Source: an uncultured Christensenella sp. (GTDB lineage Bacteria > Bacillota_A > Clostridia > Christensenellales > Borkfalkiaceae). From it: DNA of 64,000 nt. Below the pieces are notes generated by a model. The model did not search any database and was not told the origin of the DNA. It was given only the letters and a program-made list of their open reading frames with translations. Numbering within the stretch: the stretch's first letter is position 1; every line of letters begins with the position of its first letter. The stretch is from positions 1 to 64,000 of the forward strand of contig CAJTTC010000010.1 in the NCBI GenBank assembly GCA_910579295.1, in the 5' to 3' direction. The position numbers were made by a program, and so were the translations under genes. Positions 24,916 to 34,234 of the stretch are shown here, one piece after another.

Positions 24916-26046
24916 ATGATAAAATTTACGACCGCAGGCGAATCGCACGGCAAAATGTTAGTGGGTATTTTAGAGGGCTTGCCCTCCAATCTGCCCGTCG
25001 ACATAGAGGCGGTAGACCGCAGTCTTGCCCTCCGTCAGAGCGGGTACGGCAGAGGCGGCAGGCAAAAGATTGAAAAGGACAGAGTGGAAATTCTGTCGGG
25101 CGTTCGCAACCGACTTACGCTCGGCAGTCCGCTTGCGTTCTGCGTAAAGAATAACGACTATGCCAACTGGCAGGCGTATATGGCGGCGGAGGGAGCGGAC
25201 GTTACACAGAAAGTGTTGACGCGCGTTCGCCCCGGACACGCCGATCTTACGGGTATGATAAAGTACGCGCAGACCGACGCTCGAAATATATTGGAGCGGG
25301 CAAGCGCGAGAGAAACTGCGGTGCGCGTTGCGGGCGGCGAAATTGCCCGACAGTATTTAACCGCGCTCGGCGTAAGCGTCGGCGGATATGTAAAGAGCGT
25401 TTGCGGCGTAGAGGACGCGGCTTTTCACCAATTCGAGGAGCTTAACGGCGCAAAGGAACAGCCTCTGTTTATGCTTGACGGCGAGGCGCAGAAGAGAGCA
25501 ATGGCGCTTATCGACAAACTTAAAGCCGAGGGCGACACGGCGGGCGGCGTTGCCGAGATACGCGTAAAGGGCTTAAAGAGCGGCTTCGGCAGTTGTATGC
25601 GCTATGCCGACAAGCTTGACGCAAGGCTGTGCGGCGCGGTTATGAGCGTGCAGGCGGTAAAGGGCGTTGAGATAGGTTTGGGCTTTGCCGCGGCAAATCT
25701 TGCGGGGAGCAAGGTCCATGACGAAATATTTTTAAACGACGGTAAATATTGCAGACGTACAAACAACGCGGGCGGAATAGAGGGCGGTATGTCCAACGGC
25801 GAGGAGATAGTTTTACGCGCCGCTATGAAGCCCATACCCACGCTTATGCGCGGGCTCAGGACGGTGGATACGGCTAACGGTCAGCCCGCGGTTGCGGCAA
25901 GCGAGCGCAGCGACGTGGCGGCGATATGCGCATTCGAGATTATACTTGAAAGCGTGATAAGCTTAACGCTTGCCGAAGTCGTATCGGAAAGGCTCGGCGG
26001 CGACAATATCGAGGAGGTAAAGGGGCGCTATGCGCTTCTGCCGTAA
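24916..26046 (+). CDS. aroC: Chorismate synthase
   Basis: A 376-residue enzyme converting 5-enolpyruvylshikimate-3-phosphate to chorismate with reduced FMN, the last step of the shikimate pathway. Signatures are AGESHGKMLVGILEG near the N-terminus and the AMKPIPT segment (about 310). GGAGG precedes the ATG by 11 nt. First gene of a five-gene aro cluster, 3 nt ahead of aroB. The cluster lacks aroA (EPSP synthase) and the first-step DAHP synthase, which must lie elsewhere. Confidence 0.95.
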   Translation: MIKFTTAGESHGKMLVGILEGLPSNLPVDIEAVDRSLALRQSGYGRGGRQKIEKDRVEILSGVRNRLTLGSPLAFCVKNNDYANWQAYMAAEGADVTQKVLTRVRPGHADLTGMIKYAQTDARNILERASARETAVRVAGGEIARQYLTALGVSVGGYVKSVCGVEDAAFHQFEELNGAKEQPLFMLDGEAQKRAMALIDKLKAEGDTAGGVAEIRVKGLKSGFGSCMRYADKLDARLCGAVMSVQAVKGVEIGLGFAAANLAGSKVHDEIFLNDGKYCRRTNNAGGIEGGMSNGEEIVLRAAMKPIPTLMRGLRTVDTANGQPAVAASERSDVAAICAFEIILESVISLTLAEVVSERLGGDNIEEVKGRYALLP

Positions 26047-26049
26047 CTT

Positions 26050-27117
26050 ATGCAGGATATCGAAATTTTAACCTCTTCTGCGGGCGGGAACAGCGTCATT
26101 CATTGCGGCGCGGGCGCGTTCGACGAATACGCTCCCCAAATTGCGGGCAAAAAATTTATTGTTACGGACAGCAACGTTTACAGGCTGTACGGCAAACTTA
26201 TTGCGCAAACGTTCGGCGATTGTCCCGTGTTTGTTTTGCCCGCGGGCGAAAAGAGCAAGAATTACAACAGCCTTAAAAATATTTTAAAGGCGATGACGGA
26301 GAGCGGCGTAACCCGTTCGTCGACCGTAATAGCTTTCGGCGGCGGAGTTGTAGGCGATATCGCGGGGCTTGCCGCAAGCCTTTATATGCGCGGCACGGGT
26401 ATCGTACAAATTCCGACTACGCTGTTGGCGCAGGTGGACAGCTCGGTGGGCGGCAAAACGGCGATAGATTTCTGCGGAGTTAAAAACGCCGTGGGCGCGT
26501 TCTATCAGCCGTCGCAGGTTATCGTCGACCCGCTCTTCCTGCGTACATTGCCCGCGCGCGAACTGCGTTGCGGCTTGGGTGAGATTATCAAGTACGGCGC
26601 GCTTGATTGCGGCATATATGCCGCTCTATCGCAAAATCAGCACGATTTATCCGACTACGCCTTTCTCGAAAACGTAACGTTCGACTGTATCAGTCACAAG
26701 GCAAAAGTCGTTGCGGAGGACGAGCGCGACGTCAGCGGAGCGAGAAAAACGCTCAATCTGGGGCACACTACGGGGCACGCGTTCGAGCTGTATTATAAGC
26801 GCAAATCGCACGGCGAATTCGTGCTTATAGGAATGTATTACGAGCTGTATATTGCCGTTCGTTGTGGCATATGCGGGGGGCATTACGCCGAAAGCCTGCG
26901 CGCGCTCATCAAAAAAGTACTAAAAAAAATCCCGTCCTATTCAGACGCGCAGTCGGCGGCGGCAGGCGCTAAGTACGATAAAAAGAACGAAGAGCAGTCG
27001 ACCGTATCCGTAATCGTACCAAAGCGCGAGGGTGAAAGTGCGGAAATAAAATTGCCGATCGCGGAATATATGCAGATGATAGGCGACTGCGCAAAGGAGT
27101 TAAAGCAAAATGGTTAA
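26050..27117 (+). CDS. aroB: 3-dehydroquinate synthase
   Basis: A 355-residue NAD- and metal-dependent enzyme cyclising DAHP to 3-dehydroquinate. The family signature GGGVVGDIAGLAAS is at about residues 97-110, the IPTTLLAQVDSSVGGK segment at about 119-134, and the metal-binding His residues in NLGHTTGHAFE (about 237-247). It follows aroC by 3 nt and overlaps aroE by 8 nt, in keeping with stepwise translation of the pathway. Confidence 0.95.
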   Translation: MQDIEILTSSAGGNSVIHCGAGAFDEYAPQIAGKKFIVTDSNVYRLYGKLIAQTFGDCPVFVLPAGEKSKNYNSLKNILKAMTESGVTRSSTVIAFGGGVVGDIAGLAASLYMRGTGIVQIPTTLLAQVDSSVGGKTAIDFCGVKNAVGAFYQPSQVIVDPLFLRTLPARELRCGLGEIIKYGALDCGIYAALSQNQHDLSDYAFLENVTFDCISHKAKVVAEDERDVSGARKTLNLGHTTGHAFELYYKRKSHGEFVLIGMYYELYIAVRCGICGGHYAESLRALIKKVLKKIPSYSDAQSAAAGAKYDKKNEEQSTVSVIVPKREGESAEIKLPIAEYMQMIGDCAKELKQNG

Positions 27118-27913
27118 GCTTGCCGTTATCGGAAAGGACGTGTCGCAATCCACAAGCCCGCAAATTCACAACTTCATCGCGAGAGAATTGGGGCTGGAAA
27201 TGACTTACGGGCGCATATCTATCGAGGAGAGCGCGTTCGAGGACAGAATAGAAGAGCTGCTGTCAGAATACGACGGCTTAAACGTAACCATTCCTTACAA
27301 GCTGTCGGTAATCCCCCACCTTAAAGGCGTGGAGGGCGACGCGGCGGCGTTCGGCGCGGTAAACACGGTGCTGACCTCAACGCGCACGGGCCACAATACC
27401 GACGGGCTGGGCTTTATGCAGATGCTTAAAGCTGAGGGCGTGGACGCGGCGGGTAAAGACGTGCTTGTGCTCGGCGCGGGCGGCGCGGGCAGAAGCGTGG
27501 CGAAGAAGCTTGCCGACGGCGGAGCTAAGGTCAGAATTTACGACCGCAACGCGCAGAACGCTAAAAGAGTTTCAGCGGAGTTCAATGGCGTTGAGGCGGT
27601 TGACGGCGTTACGGTCGGAAATCGTTATCTGATAGTCAACGCGACGGGTGTAGGTATGCACAAGAGCGTGGGTATATCGCCGATAACGGAGGATATAATC
27701 GCGGGCTGCGAGGTTGCCGTCGATTTAATCTACGTGCCCGAAAAGAGCGAGTTTTTGAGGATAGCCGAGGCGCAGGGCAAAAAGATTATAAACGGCAGGG
27801 CAATGCTCTTTTATCAGGCGTATTATGCCGATTGCATTTATTTCAATCTGACGCCCTCGCCCGAAGTTGCAACGGGGCTGTTCGCAAAATATTTAAAGGA
27901 AGTGGTAAAATGA
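27110..27913 (+). CDS. aroE: Shikimate dehydrogenase
   Basis: A 267-residue NADP-dependent enzyme reducing 3-dehydroshikimate. The substrate-binding N-terminal half has GKDVSQSTSPQIHN (about 9-22) and LNVTIPYK with the catalytic Lys (about 57-64). The Rossmann motif GAGGAGRSVA is at about 123-132. AAGGAG lies 11 nt before its ATG, and it overlaps aroQ by ATGA. Confidence 0.95.
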   Translation: MVKLAVIGKDVSQSTSPQIHNFIARELGLEMTYGRISIEESAFEDRIEELLSEYDGLNVTIPYKLSVIPHLKGVEGDAAAFGAVNTVLTSTRTGHNTDGLGFMQMLKAEGVDAAGKDVLVLGAGGAGRSVAKKLADGGAKVRIYDRNAQNAKRVSAEFNGVEAVDGVTVGNRYLIVNATGVGMHKSVGISPITEDIIAGCEVAVDLIYVPEKSEFLRIAEAQGKKIINGRAMLFYQAYYADCIYFNLTPSPEVATGLFAKYLKEVVK

Positions 27914-28320
27914 AATTTTTATTTATCAACGGAGTAAATCTCAATATGACGGGCGTACGCGAGAAGGGCGTATACGGCACGGAAACGCTTGACGATATAA
28001 ACAGGCAGATTGCCGCGCACTTCGACGGCGACGATTGCGAGTTTTTTCAAAGCAATATAGAGGGCGAAATTTGCACGGCTATACAGGCGGCGCAGGCGGA
28101 CGGCATAATTTTAAACGCAGGCGCGTTCACTCATTACAGCTACGCAATCCGCGACGCAATCGCTTCGGTTAAAGTTCCCGTAGTAGAGGTGCATATGTCC
28201 AACGTTCACGCACGCGAAGAGTTCAGAAGCAAGTCGGTGCTCTCCGCGGTGTGCAAGGGCGTTGTCCTCGGCTTCGGCAAAAACAGCTATATTCTCGCCG
28301 CAGAGAGCTTCAAGCTGTGA
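27910..28320 (+). CDS. aroQ: Type II 3-dehydroquinate dehydratase
   Basis: A 136-residue type II dehydroquinase, which dehydrates 3-dehydroquinate. Motifs are INGVNLNMTGVRE, with the catalytic Tyr in GVYG, the FFQSNIEGEI segment, ILNAGAFTHYSYA with the active His, and EVHMSNVHAREEFR. The ATG at 27910 overlaps the aroE stop; the longer upstream frame lies inside aroE and is not used. Confidence 0.93.
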   Translation: MKFLFINGVNLNMTGVREKGVYGTETLDDINRQIAAHFDGDDCEFFQSNIEGEICTAIQAAQADGIILNAGAFTHYSYAIRDAIASVKVPVVEVHMSNVHAREEFRSKSVLSAVCKGVVLGFGKNSYILAAESFKL

Positions 28321-28814
28321 ACGCGGTTTTGTGCGGAATGATGGGCTGCGGCAAAACGACGGTTGCGGCTCAGCTGTCCGAATTGCTCGGCGTACAGTCG
28401 GTTGATATTGATAAGCTTATCGAGGAGCGTTACGGCAGTATAAACGCTATTTTCGCCGGGTACGGAGAAGAGCGTTTCCGCGATATCGAAACGGAGATTA
28501 CGGCGGAAACAGCAAAAAAATACACGAACGCCGTGATATCGCTTGGCGGCGGTTGCGTATTGCGGCAACAAAACGTCAACAATTTAAAGGCGACGGGTAA
28601 AATTATTTACCTGCGGGCTCAGCCCCGAACGCTTATCGACAGGTTGCGCGGCGATAACACGCGTCCGCTGTTGCAGGGCGGTTTGGAGGAGCGCGTTCAC
28701 ACCATATTATCAGAGCGCGCGCACGTATACGAGAGCGTCTCCGATTTTATTATAGACACCGACGGACTTACTCCGTTGCAGATAGCGCAGAAAATAGAGG
28801 AAGAAATATTATGA
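28317..28814 (+). CDS. aroK: Shikimate kinase
   Basis: A 165-residue P-loop kinase phosphorylating shikimate. The Walker A motif is GMMGCGKTT (about residues 6-14), followed by the shikimate-binding DIDKLIEER (about 30-38), RDIETE and SLGGGCVLR (about 74-82) and the lid RLRGDNTRPLL. The start is a GTG at 28317 in a GTGA overlap with aroQ. It overlaps the following SDR by ATGA. Confidence 0.92.
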   Translation: MNAVLCGMMGCGKTTVAAQLSELLGVQSVDIDKLIEERYGSINAIFAGYGEERFRDIETEITAETAKKYTNAVISLGGGCVLRQQNVNNLKATGKIIYLRAQPRTLIDRLRGDNTRPLLQGGLEERVHTILSERAHVYESVSDFIIDTDGLTPLQIAQKIEEEIL

Positions 28815-29536
28815 AAACCGTGTTGATTACGGGCGGCACAAAGGGAATAGGCAAGGCGGTTGCGCAGGAATTTTTACAGCAGGGCTACGAGGTTATTCTC
28901 AATTATTTTCACGACGACGAGGCGGCGCTGTCAACTCAGTCGGAGTTTAACATGCTCGGCTTCTGTCCCGTGCTTATGCGCGCCGACGTTTCCGACGAAG
29001 AGCAGGTCAAGGATATGTTCAAGGAGGTTTTCCGCATCTACGGCAAGATTGACGTGCTGGTAAACAACGCGGGCATATCCAAAGTGCAGGTCATTCAGGA
29101 CACCTCGCTTTACGATTGGGAGGAGGTGTTCGGCGTAAACGTCCGCGGCGTTTTCCTATGCTGTCGCGAGGTTGCCGAGAATATGATTTTTTCGGGCGGC
29201 GGCTGTATAATCAACGTCGCTTCGATATGGGGCGAGGTCGGCGCAAGCTGCGAGGTGGCTTATTCGGCTTCCAAGGGCGCGGTCATAGCGCTTACTAAGG
29301 CGCTTGCCAAGGAATTAGCTCCGTCGTTTGTGCGCGTGAACTGCGTATCCCCCGGCGTAATCGACACTCAGATGAACGAGCATTTATCCGAGGTCGAAAT
29401 GGAGGATTTAATCAATCAGATTCCTTTGGGCAGGCTCGGCACGGGCGAGGACGTCGCCAAGGCGTGCATATACCTTGCCGAAAACGGCTACGTCACGGGC
29501 GAAGTGCTGTCCGTCGGCGGCGGCTTTGCTAAATAA
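28811..29536 (+). CDS. FabG-like short-chain reductase
   Basis: A 241-residue classical SDR with TGGTKGIG (about residues 7-14), NNAG (about 86), catalytic Ser in NVASIWG, and YSASKGA (Tyr and Lys, about 150-154). It resembles 3-oxoacyl-ACP reductases but lies at the end of the aro cluster with an ATGA overlap, and no fatty-acid genes are near. The substrate cannot be told from sequence; a role in the cofactor or quinate/shikimate branch is only suggested by context. Confidence 0.85.
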   Translation: MKTVLITGGTKGIGKAVAQEFLQQGYEVILNYFHDDEAALSTQSEFNMLGFCPVLMRADVSDEEQVKDMFKEVFRIYGKIDVLVNNAGISKVQVIQDTSLYDWEEVFGVNVRGVFLCCREVAENMIFSGGGCIINVASIWGEVGASCEVAYSASKGAVIALTKALAKELAPSFVRVNCVSPGVIDTQMNEHLSEVEMEDLINQIPLGRLGTGEDVAKACIYLAENGYVTGEVLSVGGGFAK

Positions 29537-29618
29537 ATACTTAAAAATTTAAAAAAATTGAGCAAAAATAAAGGAAATCACAGTTTTTTTTCGTATAAAA
29601 TAAGTGTAAGAATGCAAA

Positions 29619-30647
29619 ATGGATAATTTTAAGTCGATAAGGGAAAAAACATATGCGATAGAGCAAGCCTTCCTTTCGCCCTATGCCGCGAAATCAAAGG
29701 ACACGAGAGGCAGACAGCGTGAGGAAGAGCCGTGTGAAATGCGCACGGACTATCAGCGCGACCGCGACAGAATTATTTACAGCAAGGCGTTTATAAGGCT
29801 CAAAAACAAGACGCAGGTGTTTTTTTCACCCGAGGGCGACCACTACGTAACACGGCTTACGCACACGCTCGACGTGTCGCAGATTGCCCGTTCTCTCGCC
29901 CGTGCCCTGTCCCTGAACGAGGACTTAACCGAGGCGATAGCTTTGGGTCACGACTTGGGGCACACGCCGTTCGGTCACAGCGGCGAAAGAATACTGAACA
30001 AGCTGTCGCCCACGGGCTTTAAGCACAACGAGCAGTCGGTCAGGGTCGTCGACGTGTTGGAAAAGGACGGCAAGGGCTTAAATCTGACTTTCGAGGTTCG
30101 CGACGGAATACTCAACCACAAAAAGCAGTTAAAGCCTGCCACGTTAGAGGGCAAGTGCGTTAACATTGCCGACCGCATAGCTTACATAAATCACGATTTG
30201 AACGACGCGATACGGGCCGGTATATTAAAGCTGGAAGACGTACCTGCCCACATAAGGGAAGTTTTAGGCTCTACCTCGCGTGAGAGGATAAACACCGCGG
30301 TATCTTCCGTGTACGCCAACAGCGCGGGCAAGGCGGAAGTTGAGCTTGGGAGCGACGTGTTGGAGGCGAGCGACGAGCTGCGCGCTTTTATGTTCGAGAG
30401 AGTGTACCTTACTAAATTTGCCCGCGGCGAAGAGGAAAAGGCGGAGAGAATGATAAGCGCTCTGTACGATTACTTCACTTCGCACCCGCAGGACTTGCCG
30501 CCGACGTTTATAAAGCTTGCCGGGAGCTATCCCGTCGAACAGGTAGTATGCGACTATATATCGTCTATGACCGACAGGTACGCAATATACATATTCAATA
30601 AAATTTTCGTTCCGCGCGGTTGGACTTTCGTCGACGAAGTAAACTGA
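29619..30647 (+). CDS. dgt: dGTPase-like HD-domain triphosphohydrolase
   Basis: A 342-residue enzyme of the deoxynucleotide triphosphohydrolase family, releasing tripolyphosphate from dGTP or other dNTPs. It has the N-terminal RDRDRIIYSKAFIRLKNKTQVF segment (shortened here: it starts about residue 47) and the HD metal motif spread over RLTHTLDVSQIA and GHDLGHTPFGHSGE (about 86-135). Found just upstream of dnaG and rpoD, a common clostridial arrangement that ties nucleotide control to replication. Confidence 0.9.
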   Translation: MDNFKSIREKTYAIEQAFLSPYAAKSKDTRGRQREEEPCEMRTDYQRDRDRIIYSKAFIRLKNKTQVFFSPEGDHYVTRLTHTLDVSQIARSLARALSLNEDLTEAIALGHDLGHTPFGHSGERILNKLSPTGFKHNEQSVRVVDVLEKDGKGLNLTFEVRDGILNHKKQLKPATLEGKCVNIADRIAYINHDLNDAIRAGILKLEDVPAHIREVLGSTSRERINTAVSSVYANSAGKAEVELGSDVLEASDELRAFMFERVYLTKFARGEEEKAERMISALYDYFTSHPQDLPPTFIKLAGSYPVEQVVCDYISSMTDRYAIYIFNKIFVPRGWTFVDEVN

Positions 30648-30714
30648 AAATCAACGGGCGGCTTTACGCGGCGTTCGGTTTACAGGTAATTTTGTTTTAA
30701 TTCTCACTTGAAAT

Positions 30715-32508
30715 ATGGCAGGGGTAGATCAGGATTTTATAAGGACCTTGAAAGAAAAGGTCAATATCGTGGAAGTAGCCGAGGGCTATATCACACTTGA
30801 AAAGCGGGGCGCAAGCTATTGGGCGTGCTGCCCGTTTCACCACGAAAAAACTCCGTCCTTTGCCATAAACGAGGCGGGGCAGTACTATCACTGCTTCGGT
30901 TGCGGCGAATCGGGCGACGTTATACGCTTCGTGTCGGAGCTTGAATCCCTCGACTTTATGGACGCGGTAAAGCTCCTTGCTCAGCGCGCCAAAATGCCGA
31001 TGCCCGAAACGGTAAACGACAACGGCAAGACGGCTGAACTCAAACGCAAGCGCGACGCGCTTTTAAAGATTTTAAACGACTGCGCGCATTTCTATCTTGA
31101 CAATCTCAATTCGGGCAAAGCCGACGAGCATATAGATTATATTTTAAAGAGGCAGATACCGTCGGGTATGGTACGCGCGTTCGGTCTGGGCGCAAGCTTA
31201 AACTATAACGACTTGCCCAAATATCTGCTGTCGAAGGGCTATTCGCGGCAGGATATAGTAGACAGCGGCACGGTAAACGACGCCAACGGCAGACTTACCG
31301 ACGCGCAGGGCGGGCGGCTCGTTTTTCCCATAATCAATTCCTATAACGAGGTTATCGCGTTTGGCGGCAGAGCTTTAAAAAAGGTCGATTTCGGAAAGTA
31401 CGTCAACACGCGCGACACGCTCATATTCAACAAGAGAAAAAACCTCTACAATATAAATCTTCTTAAAAAGCTGAAAAAGAGCCAAACTGTTAAAGAGGTC
31501 ATAATGGTAGAGGGATATATGGACACCGTTTCGCTCTATCAGGCGGGCTTTAAAAACGTCGTTGCAAGTATGGGCACGTCGCTCACGCAGGATCAGGCGC
31601 GGCTTTTAAAGCGTTACGCCGACACCGTGCTTATCAGTTACGACGGCGACGGCGCGGGGCAAAAGGCGAATTTACGCGGGCTCGACATTCTGAAAGAAGA
31701 GGGGCTGAACGTAAAGGTTGTCCCTCTCCCCGAGGGGTTAGATCCCGACGACGTGATAAAACAGCGCGGCAACGAGGGGTATCAGGCGTGTCTTGACGCC
31801 GCGATGCCGCTGATTGATTACAAGCTTTTCGTGCTGAAAAAGGGCTTTGACCTGCAACGCACGGAGGACAAGCGTCGGTACGTTACGGAGGCGCTCGACG
31901 TAATCCGCACGGCTGAAAGCTCGGCTGTAAAGGAGGAGCTTTTAAAGAGGTTGCGCGACGATACGGGCATATCGTTCGAGGCGTTAAAGCGCGATTTGGA
32001 GGCGAAGCCGAAGCCTGTCGAGACAAAAAAAGAGATTGCCGAGGTGAGGAGCGACAACGCCGACGCGTCAAAAAAAGCTTCGCGGTACGTGCTGTCGGGA
32101 TTTCTCTTCGGCGCGGACTATACCGAGGGGTTGGACGTTGCGACCGTACCGTTTAAGGACGAGGTGCACATAATAATCGCCAAATACATACGGTCTAAAA
32201 AGCTTATGGAGGAGCAGATTCGTCTGAGCGAAATTTTTGAGTTCTTTGACGAAAAGACCCCCGAGTATGACGAGCTTACACGCATTCTGGACTATTCCGA
32301 GGGCGGCGGACTGACGGGCGAGGTTGCCGAAAAATACTTTTTCGACTGTCTTGTAAAGATGAAGCTTGACGACGTTGACGAAAAGATTGCCGAAGAAACG
32401 AAGCGGCTGAGCGGCGTTACGGACGTCAGGCAGAGGGCGGGCATAGCTCAGAAGATTTACGAGCTTGCCAAACAAAAGGAAAAAATAAAGAACGGAGCAA
32501 GAGATTGA
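30715..32508 (+). CDS. dnaG: DNA primase
   Basis: A 597-residue primase that makes RNA primers at the replication fork. The N-terminal CHC2 zinc finger is CCPFHHEKTPSF then YYHCFGCGESG (about 39-66). The Toprim domain shows IMVEGYMDTVSLYQAG (about 264-279) and LISYDGDGAGQ (about 308). The C-terminal region would contact DnaB helicase. 31 nt upstream of rpoD, forming the conserved dnaG-rpoD operon. Confidence 0.95.
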   Translation: MAGVDQDFIRTLKEKVNIVEVAEGYITLEKRGASYWACCPFHHEKTPSFAINEAGQYYHCFGCGESGDVIRFVSELESLDFMDAVKLLAQRAKMPMPETVNDNGKTAELKRKRDALLKILNDCAHFYLDNLNSGKADEHIDYILKRQIPSGMVRAFGLGASLNYNDLPKYLLSKGYSRQDIVDSGTVNDANGRLTDAQGGRLVFPIINSYNEVIAFGGRALKKVDFGKYVNTRDTLIFNKRKNLYNINLLKKLKKSQTVKEVIMVEGYMDTVSLYQAGFKNVVASMGTSLTQDQARLLKRYADTVLISYDGDGAGQKANLRGLDILKEEGLNVKVVPLPEGLDPDDVIKQRGNEGYQACLDAAMPLIDYKLFVLKKGFDLQRTEDKRRYVTEALDVIRTAESSAVKEELLKRLRDDTGISFEALKRDLEAKPKPVETKKEIAEVRSDNADASKKASRYVLSGFLFGADYTEGLDVATVPFKDEVHIIIAKYIRSKKLMEEQIRLSEIFEFFDEKTPEYDELTRILDYSEGGGLTGEVAEKYFFDCLVKMKLDDVDEKIAEETKRLSGVTDVRQRAGIAQKIYELAKQKEKIKNGARD

Positions 32509-32539
32509 CAAATCGGTTTGCAAAGGAAGGCGGTGAATT

Positions 32540-33598
32540 ATGAATTTGACTGAACAGAAACTCAACGAAATTTTAAAGCAGATTATCGACGGTTATTCGT
32601 ACAAGGGCGCAATATCGACAAACACTCTGTGCGATATGCTCGAAAAGTATGAAACGACTCCCGCGCAAGTCGATTACGTATACAAATCGATTGCGGAGGT
32701 CGGCATACAGATTATCGACGAGGCGGAGCGCGACAAGGAGCTGTACGAGCAGGCGCTCTCCGACGTCAGTCTCGACGACCCCGTAAAGATGTATTTAAAG
32801 GACATAGGCGAAGTGCCTCTGCTCTCCGCAGACGACGAAATCGAGCTTGCCCGCAGGATACAGGAGGGCGACGAGGAGGCGAAAAAGCGTCTGTCCGAAG
32901 CCAATTTAAGACTTGTCGTTTCGATTGCAAAGCGGTACGTCGGGCGCGGAATGCTCTTTCTCGATTTAATTCAGGAGGGCAATATCGGACTTATGAAGGC
33001 GGTTGAAAAATTCGACTATCAGAAGGGCTTCAAGTTCTCTACGTACGCAACGTGGTGGATAAGACAAGCCATTACGAGAGCCATAGCCGATCAGGCGCGT
33101 ACAATCCGTATCCCCGTGCATATGGTGGAAACAATCAACAAGCTCACCCGAGTTTCGCGTATCTTGTTGCAGACGTTGGGAAGAGAGCCCACCCCCGCGG
33201 AGATAGCCGCTGAAATGGCGGTATCGGAGGAGCGCGTCCGTGAAATTCAGAAGATAGCGCAAGACCCCGTATCGCTCGAAACGCCTATCGGCGAGGAAGA
33301 GGACAGTCATTTGGGCGATTTTATCGAGGACGACAGAGCGGTAACTCCGTCGGACAGCGTTTCCACAACAATGCTCAAAGAAACGCTCCTGTCCGTACTC
33401 AACAGCCTCACCCCGCGTGAAGAAAAGGTTCTCAGATTGCGCTACGGCGTGGACGACGGCAGACCTAGAACGCTTGAAGAGGTGGGTAAAGAATTTAACG
33501 TCACCCGTGAAAGAATAAGGCAGATAGAGGCAAAGGCTTTAAGAAAGCTGCGCCACCCCTCGCGCTCAAAGCACTTAAAGGATTTCCTCGACACTTAA
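32540..33598 (+). CDS. rpoD: Primary sigma factor RpoD/SigA
   Basis: A 352-residue housekeeping sigma factor. Region 1.2 begins near residue 85 (DPVKMYLKDIGEVPLLS). Region 2, binding the -10 element, contains GNIGLMKAVEKFDYQKGFKF and YATWWIRQAI (about 148-178). Region 3 follows. Region 4.2, binding the -35 element, has TLEEVGKEFNVTRERIRQIE near the C-terminus. The short N-terminus is usual for Firmicutes. It has a GGAAGGCGG ribosome site and is followed by trmK after 3 nt. Confidence 0.96.
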   Translation: MNLTEQKLNEILKQIIDGYSYKGAISTNTLCDMLEKYETTPAQVDYVYKSIAEVGIQIIDEAERDKELYEQALSDVSLDDPVKMYLKDIGEVPLLSADDEIELARRIQEGDEEAKKRLSEANLRLVVSIAKRYVGRGMLFLDLIQEGNIGLMKAVEKFDYQKGFKFSTYATWWIRQAITRAIADQARTIRIPVHMVETINKLTRVSRILLQTLGREPTPAEIAAEMAVSEERVREIQKIAQDPVSLETPIGEEEDSHLGDFIEDDRAVTPSDSVSTTMLKETLLSVLNSLTPREEKVLRLRYGVDDGRPRTLEEVGKEFNVTRERIRQIEAKALRKLRHPSRSKHLKDFLDT

Positions 33599-33601
33599 AA
33601 A

Positions 33602-34234
33602 ATGGACAGAATAAATATGATTTGCGCTTATATCGACAGATGCCGTACGTTTGCCGATATAGGTTGCGACCATGGCTATTGTACGCAGTACGTTCTGAAA
33701 AACCGACTGTGCGACGGCGCGATTATTTCCGACGTCAGCGCAAAGAGCCTGAACAAGGCGGAAAAGTTGCTCGCCCCCTTTATTGAAAAGGGAGTATGCC
33801 GCGCTGTGTGTTGCGACGGACTGCGGGAAATTCCCGAGGACGCGGAGCAGGTACTTATTGCGGGTATGGGCGGCGAAGAGATAATTAAGATTCTATCGGA
33901 GGGCTTCATACCGCGGAAATTTATTCTGCAACCTATGAAGAATGCCGACAAGCTGAGGCGATATCTTATTGACCGCGGCTGTAAAATTATTGCGGACGAT
34001 ATTTTCAAAGACGATAAGTTTTACTTTATAATAAAGGGCGAGCGTTCGGGCGGTTGCGCTAGCTACACCGCGCAACAGTTGGCTTTCGGGCGCGACAGCC
34101 TTAAAAATCCCGTGTTCAGGGAGTACGCCGCCGAGGAACTGCGAAAGCGGAACGAGCTTTTGAAGACGTGCGGCGGCTCGGGCACGGACAAAATTATGCG
34201 CGAAATGCGCTTCATTGCGGAGGCAATAGAATGA
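33602..34234 (+). CDS. trmK: tRNA adenine-22 N1-methyltransferase
   Basis: A 210-residue SAM-dependent methyltransferase of the TrmK (YqfN) family, which makes m1A22 in bacterial tRNAs. The SAM-binding motif is FADIGCDHGYCTQYVL (about 18-33), and the family segment LIAGMGGEEI (about 85) followed by ILQPMKN is present. The order rpoD-trmK-nif3-like is conserved in Firmicutes, which supports the call. It overlaps the next gene by ATGA. Confidence 0.9.
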   Translation: MDRINMICAYIDRCRTFADIGCDHGYCTQYVLKNRLCDGAIISDVSAKSLNKAEKLLAPFIEKGVCRAVCCDGLREIPEDAEQVLIAGMGGEEIIKILSEGFIPRKFILQPMKNADKLRRYLIDRGCKIIADDIFKDDKFYFIIKGERSGGCASYTAQQLAFGRDSLKNPVFREYAAEELRKRNELLKTCGGSGTDKIMREMRFIAEAIE